From Thraustochytrium sp. TN22 (taxonomy: Eukaryota > Sar > Bigyra > Thraustochytrida > Thraustochytriidae): 64,000 nucleotides of DNA. Shown one piece after another: positions 23,101 through 38,100 of this stretch; position 1 is the stretch's first letter, and each line of letters starts with the position of its first letter. The stretch is taken from assembly GCA_013306675.1 (NCBI GenBank), contig JABLUY010000181.1, positions 16,100 to 80,099 of the forward strand. The letters run 5' to 3'. The position numbers and the translations under genes are program-made. Below the pieces are notes generated by a model that worked only from the letters and a program-made list of their open reading frames with translations, ran no database searches and was not told the origin of the DNA.

Positions 23101-26100
23101 CGGTACACTCCAGTGCCATGCCGTCCGCCACGAGTGCCGCGGCCACGCTGCGGTCCCCAAACCAGCAGAACATGGACGGCAGGCCGGTGGCATTGGTTTC
23201 CAGCATCAAAGTCACCAAGGTGCCGCCGCGAAGCGGCGCCGATAGGGGTGTCGCGCTCACAACTACGGGCGCATCGAAGACGCGGAAGAGAAGCGGGCTG
23301 GCGAACTCCACACCGTTGGTCGTCAGGGACACGACGAGGTCATCCGCACTGAGCAGCGTCACCTCCAGCGCCTCGCTGGCGCTCGTCTCGAGGGACACGG
23401 CGCACGCTGTCGTCTCCGCGAGCCAGGTCGCCGTGACTCCGTCGTAGTAGGAGCGCAGAATGGCGATGCTCGCGCATCCGGTGGCGGCCTCGATCTCCGC
23501 GGCGCTGCTGTCCATCGCAAAGGCAGGGTTCGTGCCAAAGCTCAGGTCCGCAACACGGCTCTGCGTGCTGATCAAAACGCGCTCGTCGGGTGCAGGAGCC
23601 CCTGCGGGCCCCGGCACCGAGCACGACACCTGGCTCTCCGCAAGCCACGTTGCGGCGACTGAGCCCCTCTCCGCGAAGTCGCACCGAAGTACAAGGGAGC
23701 GCGGAATGTTGGCCCCCAGCAGTCGCAGCGCCGTGCCGCCAGCGCGCGGGCCGGCACCGACACTGAGCGCATCCAGATGAATGGCATCCTCATACCAAAA
23801 GCCGGCGGCATTCTGCGAGATGTCGAGGCCGTTCAGGGTCGCGCGCACGCTAACCGGGCCCGGCGCATGCGCGGGCAGCGTACATGCGAGCGTCTGCGGC
23901 CCGGCCAGCGTCGCCATCACCCTCGTCGGCGCATTGTCGCTGCCGCCCTCGATCAGGCAGCTCGCGTCCTCCAGGTGCGCGAGCTCGACGCCGCTCTGCA
24001 ATTGCAGGCTCAGGACGATGCCGCCACGTGTGTTTCCGCGCTCCGGCTGCACCTCCACGATGCGCAACAGTGGAATATACGTGAGGTTCACGTCAGAAAC
24101 AGCCTCGGTGGGCGCCGCGTGCACGGAAGGGTAGTAGCGCACGGTGAGCGCCACGCGCTCTCCCGCCGTATCAGCCTCAATTCCAACCTCAGCCGCGGGC
24201 GGCGACTCGCACGTGAGCGTCGAGGCATCCACGAAGCTTGCCAGGGTCTCAACACTCGAGGCACCGTGGCGAAAGACGCAAAAGACCGCCGCGGCCTCAT
24301 AGAAGCCGCTCCCATGAACTTCAAGGTGCGTCTGGCCCTGTGGGCTCGCGAAGAGCGGCGAGACGGACTGCAGTACCGGGCGGTCGTCGTACCTGTAGGG
24401 CAGCGGGTCCGAAAACTGCTGACCGTCCACGGTAACCTGCACGTGGCAGCACGCGGCTTGCAAGCGGTTCACGCGCAGATGAAAGCCCGTGCCCACGCCT
24501 AGGTCCGACGTCGCAGCCAGCAGCGAGAGCGGGCCAATGTTGGCGGGCTCGCCGCGCGACGTGAAGGTCACGCGCCACCGCACGGCGCTCGTCTCTCGCG
24601 AGTGCTCCTCAACCTGGACCGTACCGACTGTGGCCAGCTGCGCCAGCGCCGAGGAGAGCACGGCGGCGTCCGTGCTCGCGAAGGGCAAGTCCTCCGTCCA
24701 TGCGCCTTCAAAGCCGAGGCGAAAGCTGCCTTCCAGCTCCTGCACCCCTCGCGCTACCGCGATGAAGTCCGCGTGAACGTCGGTGCCGGTCATTCCACTC
24801 ACATCGACCGCGAAGCTGTGCGGCAGGCCGAGCAGGTCGTCGAAGCTGACTGCAATCTGCTTCGTCCAGGCATCCGACGTGACAGTGGTGATGGCGGATG
24901 TCACGGTGGCATTGACGCTAAGGTCCTCACGGATGGCAAGCTCGATCGACGCCGCGTCCACCGTTGCCGCCAAGGGCCGCGTCGTGCTGTCCGCAAAGGT
25001 CAGCGTAAAACTGCCGTCCACCGTGCTGCCCACCTGCATCCTGGTTGTGACGCATTCCACGGCGCTGGCCGGCGCGAGTCCGCTGGTGTCCACGGTAGCC
25101 AGCGGGAAAGCCCCGCTGCTGGGGAAGGTCGCGGTCCACGTGTAAGCCCCGTTGCGGTCTGCGGTCGCAGAGCGGGTTGTGCTCACGCCCGAGATACCGT
25201 GCAGTGCATCGAGCGCCGCCGCAAAGTTCGCCTCGCTCGCGTCGTGTGCCAAGGTCTGTGAGGCACCATTCAGGCTCAGGTCGAAGGTGCCCGCCTGCAC
25301 CGGGACGGAGGTGCCGTCCTGGATGGTGGAGACCAACACGGTGGCGTCATCCGTGGCAATGCCGTGAAGGTTGGCATCATCCGCGACGAGTGGGGCGAGA
25401 TCGCCGGCGTTGCCCACGAAGGTCACCGTCCACGCGAAGCCTCGACCCGCCGGCGCGCGTGTCACCTCGGCGTCTGCAATCGAATCGAAGGCATTGAGCG
25501 CGTCTTGGAGCGCGTCGGCGGAAACGTCAAACGGGAGGGCACTCGTGGTCTCGCTGCGGAAAGAAAGCGTGAAGCTGCCGCGGAGGGTGCTCGAGGCCTG
25601 CGTCTGGACGACCTGGACCTCGGGCAGATGCCCAGCAGAAGCATCGACACCCTGCGCCAGCAGCTTGAACGTCTGGATCTCGGCACGCGTGGGAAGCGAA
25701 ATGATGTCAATCGCGTAGCTGGTGGCAGTCGAATCCGCGCTCGTCGACACGTAGACCTCCTGTACCTCGTTCGTCTCCTCGCGGTCCGCAGGTGTGACGC
25801 AGTCGATAAAGTCGCCCTTGGGCGACACGTAGCCCGCCGGCACGAGGTCGTCGCCGATGCGACACGATGTGAGGGGCGAGCGCACAAGATTGCGCCCGTA
25901 CACACGAAGCAGCACGCCGCCGTGGGCAGGCCCTCGCGTGCTCGAGAGCCGCGTCAGCAGCGGGTTGGCGGTGAAGGTAAAGCCCAGCGATGGCGCCGCA
26001 AAGTCCTGCGCATTCAGTGTTACCGAGATGCGCGCGTGCGTTCGCTCGCTGGCGTCCGCGAGCTCTGGGGCGACACATTGGAGCGTGTCGGGAGCCGTGA

Positions 26101-29100
26101 GCGAGACGGGCACCCAGAGATCGCCGAACGCGGTCGCTTCAAAGGAGAAACGGCAAAAACTGGTCGCCGCCTCGAAGTGGAAGGGCTCCGGGAGGCCGAG
26201 AGCGCGCAGCGTGAGCACCGTGCCTCCCGATGCTGGGCCCTGAGGCGGAAAGACGCTTTCGAGACGGACCTCGGGCTCGTATGTGAAGACAGCACTCATC
26301 GAGTCCGGAACGGTCCAGTTCGCCAGCAGGTCGCGCTCGCCCTCGGATCGCGCCGCGCTGTGCACCGAGAGCCTGACCGCCCGCGCAAGGTCGGTTCGGT
26401 TCCCTGTCCATGTCGGAGTTACACAGACGAGCTGCTCCGGAGACACCTCGTCCGCGAGGACGACGCGATTGTCGAGCTGACACGTCGCGCCCGGCCCGAA
26501 GTTGGCGCCCTGCACCACGACGCGAGTGCCGCCGGACAGCGGCCCGCGCCTCGGCTCAATCGAGTACACAATCGGACGCTCTGAGTACGTATAGCTGACG
26601 AGGTCTGACGAGTAGTCGACTCCATTCGAGGTCACCTCCACGATGACGTCGCCGTGATGCACCGGCGCTGGCGCCGTGCAGCGGACCTCGGTCGGGGAGA
26701 CGTAGATGGCAGGCACAGCCTCGCTCATGCCGAAACGGCAATGCAGGAGCGCCGCGTCGACGAAATTGGTCCCGAAGACCGTCACCTCCGTGCCGCCCTC
26801 CGCCGCGCCCGAGGCGGGCCTCACAGCACGCACGTGAGGTACCGGCTCGAAGGCAAAGCGAGCTGCCGTCAGGGAGTCGTCCACGCCGTTTGACGCCACC
26901 GAGACGATGAGATCGCTGCCGCTGTATCCGCCATCCCCCAAGGATGCGGCGCTTGGCGTTGCGCAACGCACCTCCTCTTCGGAGATGAACTCTGCGGCCG
27001 TGCGAACCTGCACTGTGCGATTGCTAGCTGGTGCAAAGCCGCACGAGAGCTGCAGCAGGTCCGAGAAGCCGCGCCCTGACACGTACAGGAGCGTGCCGCC
27101 GCGCGAAGGTCCCGTGCGAGGGTAAATGGCCCGTACCTCCTCGTCCGAAATGTAGGTGATCTGCGCCTCGTCCGAGAGAAGCAGATAGCTGCCCGGGATT
27201 GGGGAGCGCAAGACGAGCGCCAGCTTCACTGTCGCGCTCGAGTCCTCGCTCCAGGCCAGCTCCGCGCGGCCCGGCGCCACGCAGCGCAGCAATGGCCCGC
27301 TCATGGAAGAATCCCCCGCTGCTGCCTGCGTCACGAGGTCCCTCGCGGACACGCCGTCGGAGCGTTCCACGCGGAAGCGACACAGGACGGCGGCGAGGTT
27401 CACGTTCGGCAATTCCTCAATCTGCACGGCGAGGGGCGAGCCACCGCGGCGCGGGAGCCAGCGCGGCGATACCATGGTGAGCGTGAGCGGGCTTATGAAG
27501 CGCAGCTGCAGCCCGCTCTCGGTGAAGGAGCCACCGTCGACGCTGACCTCGACCGCAAGGAGCGCGCCAGCCTCGCGGTCCGGCGCGTCGCAGACCACCT
27601 GCATCGGGCCGAGCCGGGTGCCGGGCACGATGGCGGCGCCAAAGCGGCAAGAGCACACCGCGTCCTCGCGAAGGGCGCCGACATTGGCCAGGGTCAGGAC
27701 GATGGGCGTCGTGCCCCGGCCCGAGACGAGTGCCGCCGGCTCAGCGGACACCAGCACGGCGTCCTGGCGGTACGCAACACGAGCCGCCGGGTGCTCCGCG
27801 TCCGTCATGTCGTGCAGCACGAGCTGCAGGCGCGCAGCAACTTCCTCGCCAGCGGCGAGATCGCACGGCGGCACGCTGACAACGAGCTCCTTTGGCCCAG
27901 CCTGGGTCGCCTCCAGCAGCACTGAGCTCAGGACACCAGAGTAGGAGAGGGACACGCGCACTCGGGCCGCGATCTCCGTCGCGAGAGGCTGCGCGAGTAC
28001 CAGGCGAACCTGTGTCGTCTGCGTCCAGCCCAGGACCCGCGGCGAGACGCTCTCCACGTGCAGCGGCTCGTGCGCGAAGATGGCTTCGTCAGCATGCCAG
28101 AGCAGGTCGTCGTCGCCAAGGTCCGCGTCGTAGACCGCTAGCACGCTGAGCGATGACCAGCCGGCCTCTGCAAAAGGCGGCGACGTGCAGACGACGGAAT
28201 CGGCGGCCACGAGCGCTACAGACCTTGTCTCGCCAAACACACAGTAGACCGAAGCGGCGTCTTGGAGGCGCCGCGTCTGGAAGGGAGCCAGGGCGACCGT
28301 AGCGCCTCCTGTTGCAGGGACATAGGTCCGGTTGAGCTGCGGGCTATCCAGGGTGGCCTCAACGAAGAGAGAGGTGGGCTCGAAGTCCACCCCGTTGTTG
28401 GAGACGAAGATCTCGTGCGCACCGGGACGCGGCGCCACGTCGCGCGGCCATGCGCAGCGCACGCGGTGCGGGCCCAGGTAGGTCGCCGTGAAGGCCGCTG
28501 CGTCATGCAGACCAATGCGGCAGCGCAGTGAGCCTGTGTCGCGAAAGCCGCTCCCTGTCACGATAAGGGACCCAGGGACCCCGGCTGCCACGACAGAGGG
28601 GTACGCGCGTTGAGCGACCACGTCAGCCGCCGCCGAGAAGTACACCGGCGCGGACCACGAGAGCCCGTCGTTGGTGACCTGCACGCCGATGACGCGCATG
28701 CCAGAGGCGTCTGCCGAGAGCGGCAGCGAGGGCACTTCGCAGACGATCTCCGCGGATGAGACAAAGTCTGCGGGTACGACCGGGGCGTCGGCGTCCAAGC
28801 CAAACCTGCACCGAAGGTCCGGGGTTGCCAAAAAGTCGCCGCCCTGCACGTGCACACGCGTGCCGCCGCGAGCGGGCCCCCAGGTGGGCTGCAGCGCGTC
28901 GACGCGGGCGTCGGCGTGAAACTTGTAGTGCAGCGTGAGCTGCGCGCTCGGGGCGACGCGGTCCAGGTCCATGGCGTCCACAACGCGTACGAGGTCGAGA
29001 GACGCCGGGCCGCGCCACGGCCAGCTCGGCGTGGTGCATGTGACACTCGAGGGGGACATCACTACAGCCGGCACAGTGCGAGTGGTCTGTGCAGCGCCCA

Positions 29101-32100
29101 TAAAGCGGCACAGCAGCGCGTCGCCGACCACAAAGCCGCTGCCGGCAATATTGAGCATGGTTCCGCCACTGATCGAGCCAGCGGCCGGCGAGACAGCCGC
29201 AGCGGCGTATTGCGGCACGTACTCGACGGAAGTTGAGGCGCTTGGGGGCGCATAGTCGCGGCCGTTATTGGTGATGGAGAGCAGAACAGGCCCTGGCTCG
29301 TGCGGCGGCGCCACGCACCGGAGCGTGGATGTGTCCACGAACTCAGCGGCCACTTGCACGCGGGTGCCAAAGCGGCAACGCAGCGCGTCGCCCTGCACGA
29401 AGTTGGCGCCCTGCACGGTCACCTTGACGCCGCCTCCCGCGTCGAGATGCGCCGGCTGCACCGTGTGCACCTCGATGGGCGCATGCAGCCGCAGGTCGCC
29501 GGCGCGTTCGAAGCGCGTCTCGTCAAAACTGAGCTCCAAGATAGCCTTGCCTGCGGAGAAGTGTGCCGTATTGAGTGGGCATTCAATGATCGAGGCCGCG
29601 TGCCGCGTCGCCTTGACTGTCATGGATAGCGCGCCCTGCGAGAGCCGGCAGCGAAGCGTCTGCACTTCCGGGAAGCTGCCGCCGTGCAGGGAGACAGCAA
29701 CGCCGTCCGCACGAATGGGCACGAGCTCGGGCCACACCTCGTCGATAGAAGGGGCCTGGAAGAAGGTGAAAGCTGCGTCGAGGCGCGCGACCTCGATGCC
29801 TCTGGGCGCGAGCGACGAAAACGCAGAGCTCGCGACGCCAACTTGGAGCAGCTGCAGGCCCATGGTACGCTGCGTGGTTCCAGCCTCGAGCGGGACCGCG
29901 GGCGTCTCGCAGACCAAGGTTTCGTCGTCCACGCGGACTGCCGAGGCATCCCAGCCGTCAAAGGAGCACACCCAGCCGTCAACGTCGCGAAAGCCCGTGC
30001 CCCGTACCGTGAGCGGCGTTCCGCCCAGCACCAGGCCGGCCGTGGGGGTCGCCTCCAGCACGGCCACCTGCGGAATGTACGTGAGTGGCTCCGGGGCAAG
30101 CGCCAGCTCCTGGCCATTGATCAAGAGACCCATGACGATTCTGCCAGGGCTCTGACGAGGCGCTTTGCAGGAGATCAGGTCTGCGCCCTGCACCATGGCA
30201 TCAACGACCACAGCAGTCCCGAACCTGCATTGCACCGTTCGACCACGTAAGTCGCCCTCAAGGCGCACGTGCAGCACGGAGCCGCCAGCCTCCGGAATGA
30301 GCGTCGGGCGCACCTCGACCACGCGTACAGGGTGCACAAAGTCCACCTCTACGTCGGTTTTCAGCTCGTTGCCACGGCCGTCGACAAGCGTCAACGGGGC
30401 CAGGGCGGTATCTGGCATGACTGGAGTGACGCAGACGATGGACTCGTCGCGGTGCTCGCGCGGCGCACCGCCAGAGACGCCTCCAAAGACACATGTGAGC
30501 GGGCCGGTGAGCTGGCGAAGCCCCGAGCCGGCGACGGTAACCTCCGAGCCGCCAGCCGTGGAAACCGCCACGGTGCGTCCGGCCTCAATGGTGGTCGCTG
30601 TGACCACATGGAGGACGTGATCGCACGTCTCCGGTAGCGGGATCCCGTCCGCAAGGAGGTCGACGCGGAAGCTGCCCTGGTGCGGAAGCACAACCTCGAG
30701 ACACTCCACGACGGCGCGCTCCTCCAGCAGGCGCGCCTCGAAGAGCTGCGCTTCACTTTCTCCCAAAGATAGCGAAGCCATCTGGTCGATGCCACGGAAG
30801 CGGCAACTAAAGCTGATCGTGTCGACGGCAGCAGGCAGACCCTCAGCGAGCGCCACGCGTACCGTCGGTGTACGCTGGCCCTGCGTCAGCGCCTGCGGGC
30901 GGATTGAAGCGCAGTGCGGCGAGGGGAGCACCTGGACATCGATCCCGAGGAGACCTGAGTGTCCGTCGTTGTTTGGCACGACGCGCGCGACGCCAGGCAT
31001 GTCGAGCACTGGGACCGCGCAGGCGACCCGCGCGGCGTCAAGAAAGGTGCGCTGCGTCACGACGGCGCCCTCGGTTGAGCCGAGGAACCAATGGCACGTG
31101 GCCGTTGCCGAGTCCACGTAATCCTTGCCCGTGAGCAAAACCGAGGCGCCCTCGCCGGTGACGAAGAGCACAGCGGGCTCCGCACGCTCTGGGAGAGGCA
31201 TCGTGAGGTACTGGAATGCGACGCTGCCGCGCGCGCGAATCGCGCCGTCCTCCGACTCGAGGTTCACCTGCACGAGACCGGCGGAGGACCGCGGGATGGC
31301 GGGCGTGGCGCAGGTGACCGCGGACTCCGAGAGCACCTCGGCCGGTGTGACGCCGAAGAGGCCAAAGTCGCACCACAGGCTTGTGTCCGCAACCCCGAAG
31401 TTGGAGCCATAGATTGTGAGCTGCGTGCCGCCTGCTGTGGACCCCTGCGTCGGGACGACTTCTCGAAGCATTGGCCGCTCCACGATTGTCCACACCAAGG
31501 GGCGCGCCGCGTAGGCCGGGTCTTGGCCGTTGCCGAGCAGCACGACCTCGTAGATGCCCGCGTGTCGGCCTGAGGTGGTGCACGTAAGATCTGTGTCCGA
31601 AAGCACCGTGGCCGGCACTGCCTCGATATCCTCGTCGAGGACACCATGGTTCCGGCGCAAGAGGCAGACCGCCTGCTCCCGGTCCAGAAGCATAAAGTTC
31701 GAGCCCTTGAGCGTGAGCTCCGCCGGGGTGTACGCGGCGGCGCGAGCCGGATGAATCTCGTGCACCTGGACGACCTCGTGGACGACGAACGTGAGGCCGG
31801 TGTCCTGGAAGTAGGTACCGTCCATGGAAAGAAAGACGCGAAGGTCCTCCGACAGGGCGCCGCCCTTTTGCGCGGCCGTAAGCGTGCAGTGCACCTCGGC
31901 GTCGGACACCCAGGTGGCGGTGACCTCAGCGTGCGCTCCGAAGCGACACGCAAGGGGCCCCGTGGCCCGAAAATTGGCGCCCTTGAGCGCAACGACCGTA
32001 TCGGCGTGAGCGTCTCCGCAGCGCGGCACGATGGAGTGTACAGAGGCGGCGGCAACCACAGACACCGACGTCTGCGCGCCGGTCCAGTCCTTTTCGTTGA

Positions 32101-35100
32101 CCGAAACGAGCAGCTGACGCACCGTGCCGGCCAACTCGGCCGGTAGATCTAGTGCACAGAAGAGTGCCGCTGCCTTGCTGTCGGAGGACCGCTGAACCTT
32201 GCCAACGATCTCGCCCAGCCTGCAGTGTGCGATCTGCCCAAGGTCTTCCAGGGCGCCGTGCACGTGCAGCTCCACACGGGCGCCCGCGTGTACAATGCGA
32301 GGCTCAACACTGAGCGGGCCCAGCACCGCGTGAAAGGCAAATCTGGGCAGGCTGGCAGCGGGCTGCCCGGCGAGCGTGGAGGTGCCCGCGTTGGTGGCCT
32401 GAACCGCAAAGACGCCTGGTTCGCGAACCTCTGGTGTCGCGCAGGTCACGTAGGTGTCCGAGACGAAGTGCGCGGCGGTTCGGGCCCAGGGCGCCGTCGA
32501 GTCGGAGGGCTCGTCCAGACGCCGAAAGAGGCAAGCCAAGGTGTCGGAGGCGACGAACTGCGTGCCCCGCACGCCCACGAGCGTGCCGCCGCGGACCGAG
32601 CCCGCCTTGGGCTCCACCGAGGTTGCGGTCGCACGCGAGAAGAAGATCACCGGCGCGCTCGCCGCGTAGGTATCCATGCCGTTGAAGCGCACGCGCAGGA
32701 TGGCGGGGCCCGGTCGCCGTGGCAGCGCGTCGCAGACCAGCTCAGTCGAGGACAGCAGACGCGCCGGGACCTCCTGGTCGGCACCGAAAATGCAAACGGG
32801 CGTGTGCTGCGGGTCGGTTGCCAGAAAGTTTGAGCCGCGCACGCGGACCTGGTCGCCGCCGCGCTCGGAGAGGGCGGACGGGCTCACAGAGTCCAAGATG
32901 GGCGTCGGCACGCACGTAAAAACGGGCGCCATGCCGTCGTCAGGAAGCGGTGCCAGCGAAGCGAGACGCGCCGAGGTCACGTGGACGGACACCGTGCGGC
33001 GCGCGTCGTTCGGCCAGGCCGCTGAGGCGCACGTCACCGTGTTCGCAGCGGCGCGCTCCGCCGGCGTGCAGAACCTCATGCGTTCGGGCGTCGCGTTGTC
33101 CTGAAAGCAGCACATGGGCGCGTCGGCGTCCGCGGCCTCGGCCAGCGCGTCGAGGTGCGCGTCGAGGTCGTGGCCGATGATGGTGAGCGGCGTGCCGCCC
33201 TGGGCCGCGCCGAAGGAAGGCGAGACATTCTGCACGCGCGAGACGGGCGTGAACGTGAGAGTGGCGCTACTGCGCACCAGCTCTGCGCTAGCGTCCTGGA
33301 GGGCAAGCGAGACGGTGACTCGGCCCACGCGCCGCCCGCGCGGCGCCTGGCAAACCGCGGTGGCGTCGTCGTGGACAACAGCTACAGTCCGCTGCTTGCC
33401 GTTATCGAAGCTGCAAAAGACTTCGCCGTCCGCGAGCCGCGCGAAACCAGCGCCGCGCACGGTCAAGCTCGCTTGCGCGCGCGTCGCGGCCAGTGGGACG
33501 CTCGCCGGACTCACGCTTGTCACCTTGGACTGTGGGAAAACGCGAATCATCTGCACGTGCATGTCCTCATCCGACCGCAGCCACTCGAGCGCGCCCTGCG
33601 AACTGCGCTCCGCGAGGCCGACGCGAACTGCGCCGACCGTCAGGCCCGCGGGCAACGCACAGCGCGCCAAGGTCGAGGCGACCACTTCTACGCGCGATGT
33701 CCAGCTGGGGACCTCCGGCTGATCGCCAGTGGCGAACGCGCAGACCAGCTCACCACGGGACGAGAAGGGCCCGCCCGTGAGAGAGAGCTCCGGCGCCTGG
33801 ACGAGTTGTTCCTGCGCAAAGGCGCGCGGGAAGACCTGCGCAAGCGCTGGCACGGGGCGCACCTCGATAACGGCGTGCGCGGGGCTGGTCCCGATCGCCG
33901 CTTCCGATGCAACCACACCGAGGCGCGTACCTGCCGCATCGCGCAGCGAGACGCTGAGCAGCTGGTAGGTGGCTGCCGCGCCGAGCGCAGCCTCAGGCAT
34001 TGCGCAAGCTAGCACACCGTCCGCCGCGACCGATGCGGCGCTCATGAGCGCGCCGGCGCTGCGGAGCGCATCACTGCCGACAGGTTCAAAAATGCAGGAT
34101 AGCGAGTCCGCGGCCAGGTCGCGGGCCCCGAGCTCTGCGACATGGACGTGCACAGGTCGGCCAGGAAGCACAAAGCTAGGCTCGACGCGCGTGATGGTCA
34201 TGTCCGGCACGTAGGAGAATAGTACAAAGTCCTCCACGTGCTGAGCCCAGGTCTCGTCCCACAGGCCCCAGCGACTGACTTGAACCGCCACCGAATGCGA
34301 AGCGAGGTGGGCCGGGGCGCGCGGCGCGCGGCACGTGGCGCTGTGGGCAGTCAGCACTGTGGCCGGGACGACGGTATCGCCAAAGCGGCACTTCATGCCG
34401 GTGCCAAAGTTCGTGCCGCGCACCGTCACCACGCGGCCCTCAGAGCGGCCCCCGCGTACGGGCTCCACCTCGCTGATCGTCTCCACGTCATAAAAGGTGA
34501 AGGCAGCGCTGTCATCGCTCTTGGCGGGCAGCGCTGTGCCTTGGTCCACCAGAGCCACGGCAAAGACCGCCCGGCCCGGTGCACGGCGCGGCGCTGGGCA
34601 CGCGAGGCGCCGCGCGTCTAGCCAGCGCGCCCGGACCGAGTCCTGCAAGCCGAAGCGGCAGCTTGCTTCAGCGCCAAGGCTCCGCAGGGGGCCGTCAACA
34701 GGCCTGTCCAGCGTCACGACGACCTCGCGACCGCCGAGCTCCGAGGTGCCCGAGGGCGAGACTCCGATCACCTCATACGGCTCGTGGTAGAAAAAGGCCG
34801 CCGTCGCAAATGCCTGGGCATCCCCGCTGGTCTTCAGCGTCACGGTGGCCCACCCGGGACCCGGAGAGGCGGGGAGGGAGCACGCGACGCTCTGAGACCC
34901 AGTCGCGCGGCACGGGACCTCGGCGGCCTGCTTGTTCGGCAGGATCACGGTGGCGCCCAGCGCGACGCCCGACTCGGGCAGGCCCTCGAAGTTCACGTCC
35001 ACGCCAGCTGTCCGTGGGCCGGCGAGCGGGACCGCAACGACGCGCTGCGCGGCGGGCCCAAAGTGAAAGCGCGGGCCCTGTGCTAGTGCCTCCGCCAGCA

Positions 35101-38100
35101 CGCGTGAGGCCGCGCCGGCGCGCTGCGTGCTGAGACGAATCAGCGCGACCGCGGCACCGCCCACGACGCGCTGCGGCGGGGTGAGGCAGGAGAGCACGCC
35201 ACGGCGACCCGGCACCGCAAATGCCGGTGTCTCCTTCCAGCGCTGCGAGCCGTCGAGGCCTTGGAAGGCGCACACGAAGGGATCGCGCACGATACCGGCC
35301 TCGCTCATCGTGTTCAGGTTCGTCTCCAGTACCAACACGGTGCCGCCGCCCACGGGCCCCCGCTCCGGCTCAAGGGCCAAGATGCGTGCCGCGGGCCGCA
35401 CCATGACGGGCTCTGGTGCCCGGGCTACGTCAACGCCCGCGTTTACGGAGAGCTCGACCGCAAAGACGCCGGCGCCGAGGCCCGTGGGCAGCGGACAGCG
35501 GACGAGACGGCCGATGGTCGCACCGACGACAACCTCCCGCCGTTCGCCATCCACGAAGTGGCACTCGAGACCCCGGCCGCCATGCGTGGCGGGCGCCGCG
35601 CTCTCCAGCCACAGCTGCACCTCTTCGCCGTCCTCGTCGACCTCCTGGTCCACGATCTTGCGGACCTGAAGCGGCGCGTGAATGTAGACATAACCCGCAT
35701 CGGCGCGCACATTCTCCGGCGCGGAACGGTCGACGAGCTGAATGCGCAGGTTGCCCGTCTGTAGAAGGTGCGGTGCGCCCTCTCGACGGGGCAGAGCGCA
35801 CGTCACGGTGCCCTGCACCGCGTCAATGGCGGTGACGGAAGTCAGATTTGCCAGTCCAAAGTCGCACGCCAGGTCTCCGCTCTCGACAGCGACCGCGCCC
35901 GGCCATCGCAGGCGTAGGTCGCGCGAGGCGAGTGCTGGGACGAGACGTGCATCCGGAAACGCGACGGTCTCGCCCTGTGCACGCAGGAGAAGCGGATGCG
36001 GGCTTGTGGCAAAGTCGCGGCCGTAGTTGAAGGAAACCTCGACCTCAACACTGCCGATCTCGCCCAGCGCTGGCACGGTGCAGGCTACAGCGTTGCCGTT
36101 CCGCACGCGACCGGCGACAACCACGCGACGTGCGAACCTGCAGAGCGCCACGGCATCGTCATCCGACAGCCCGGGTGGCAGAACAGCAGCGAGGTCGGTC
36201 TGCAAGTGGAGGACCACCTCAAGGCCGCCCGTGTGTGGCCCTTCGCGCGGTTGCAGATTGGCGACGACCAGGTCAGGTTCGACGCGAAAGCGCTCGAGCG
36301 CGCCGAAGAAGGCAATGCCGTCGACGCTGAGCGCCAGCTCCACCATTGTGCGGGCTGGGAGTGACGGCGCGCGGCAGGCCACGGCGGAGCGGTCGACCCA
36401 GCGTCCGGGCTCGGGCTCGAGACCGCCGAAGCGGCAAAGCACCGGACCGAGCAGGAGCATCGCGTCTGCCTCCTGGGCAAGCTGCACGAGCACCCTTGTT
36501 CCGCCGCGCGGGGCGCCTGAGGGTGGGAAGAAGGAGGCCACCTCGAGACCGGGCGCCACCACGACGCGCACGGCCTGAGAGACCTCAGCGCCGTCATTGC
36601 AGCTGACAGCCAGCTCCACTGTGGTAGCGACGCCCGTTGCGGCCTGAGCCGGCACCGCGCAGGCGAGTGCCGTACGATTGAGCAGCTGAGCCGGAGCGAC
36701 AGCATGCGCGCCGAAATGGCAGGTCCAGGATGCCGAGGTGGGCGCCTCGAAGCGGCCGCGGAGCAGCAGGTTTGCACCCGCATCGACCCGCGAGGGCGTC
36801 ACGGAAGAAATCAGCACCGGCGCTGCGTACAGGAAGCTGGCGTCCGAGGCGCTGCGGTGCAGGCCTCCGTTGTTGGACACCGTCACGAGCGCGTCGCCCG
36901 TCGCCGAGACGGGCGGCGACACGCAGACGGCTTCGGTTTCGGAACGCACCTCCGCGGACGCCGCGGCGGTGCGGCCAAAGTAGCAGGCAAAGGAGGGGCC
37001 TGCGCGAAAGCCAGTGCCGAAGACGGTGACGGCAAGCCCGCCGCGCAGAGAGCCGAGCGCCGGCACAATGGCTGAGACCTGGGCACGCGCCACGACGCGC
37101 AGTGAGAGCGAGTTCGAGTAGTCTTGCCCGTTGCTGGAGAGCGCGAGTTGGACGGGCCCAGGGCGGAGCTGGCGCGCGTCCAGCGCGCAGCGCACGAGCG
37201 AGGGCGTCACCAGCGTCGCTGGCGTGGGTTCCGCGTCGAAGCCGATTCGGCAGAGCAGGTCCGCGTCGTGATGAAACCCTGAGCCGGCCACGTGGATCTC
37301 GGCGACCTGATCCTCCGGCACCGTGTCCGGCCACAGATGGTCAAGCTCGACGGCGTCCTCGTAGCGAAAGCTGTGGCTCGTGTGCGCCCCCGTGCTGCGC
37401 TCCAGATCCTCGCGGCTCACGAGCGCCTCGGGCAGGACGTGCAGGCTTGCGAGGCCTGGGCCAGCGCGCGCAGGCGGCGTCGTACAGCTGAAGATGCTGT
37501 TGCCCTGCGGGCGCGCCTCCACCACGTCTCGGTTCGCGAACACGCACAAGAGGGCGCCCATGTCCGTCGCAATGCCGGTAACCTTGATAGAGACTTCTGT
37601 GCCGCCATGAACCTGGCCGCTGCGCGGTGCCACGGACACGACAGCGAGCCGGCGCTCCACGCGCACCGTGGCGCCCGGGTCGGGCGCGGAGAAGTCCTGA
37701 CCACCGTTGAGCGAGACGCGCACCGGGAGAGCCTCCTCCTCATGCCAACTCGCGGCGCCGAAGTCGGGCACGGTGCACTCGGCTTGCGTGCTGGAGATGA
37801 GGCGGCCTTCGCCGACAACGTCGCCGACGGCGCAGACCAGACCAGCCCCGCCGATATCGGCGGCCTGAAAGCCCGTGCCGAACACCTGCAGCGTGCTGCC
37901 AGGCAGCGCGATGCTTGGCTGCACGAAGGCAACGCGCGCAAGCATCGCGTAGTGGAAGGCCGCATCGCCCCCCTCAAAGTCCACCGCGTTGGCCGAGATC
38001 TCGACGGCGACCGCCTGGCGGCCGACCGTCGGGACATGGGGCGGCGCCACACAAGATGCGCGTTGCGTGCTATACACCGTGGCCGAGACAACCTGCGCCC

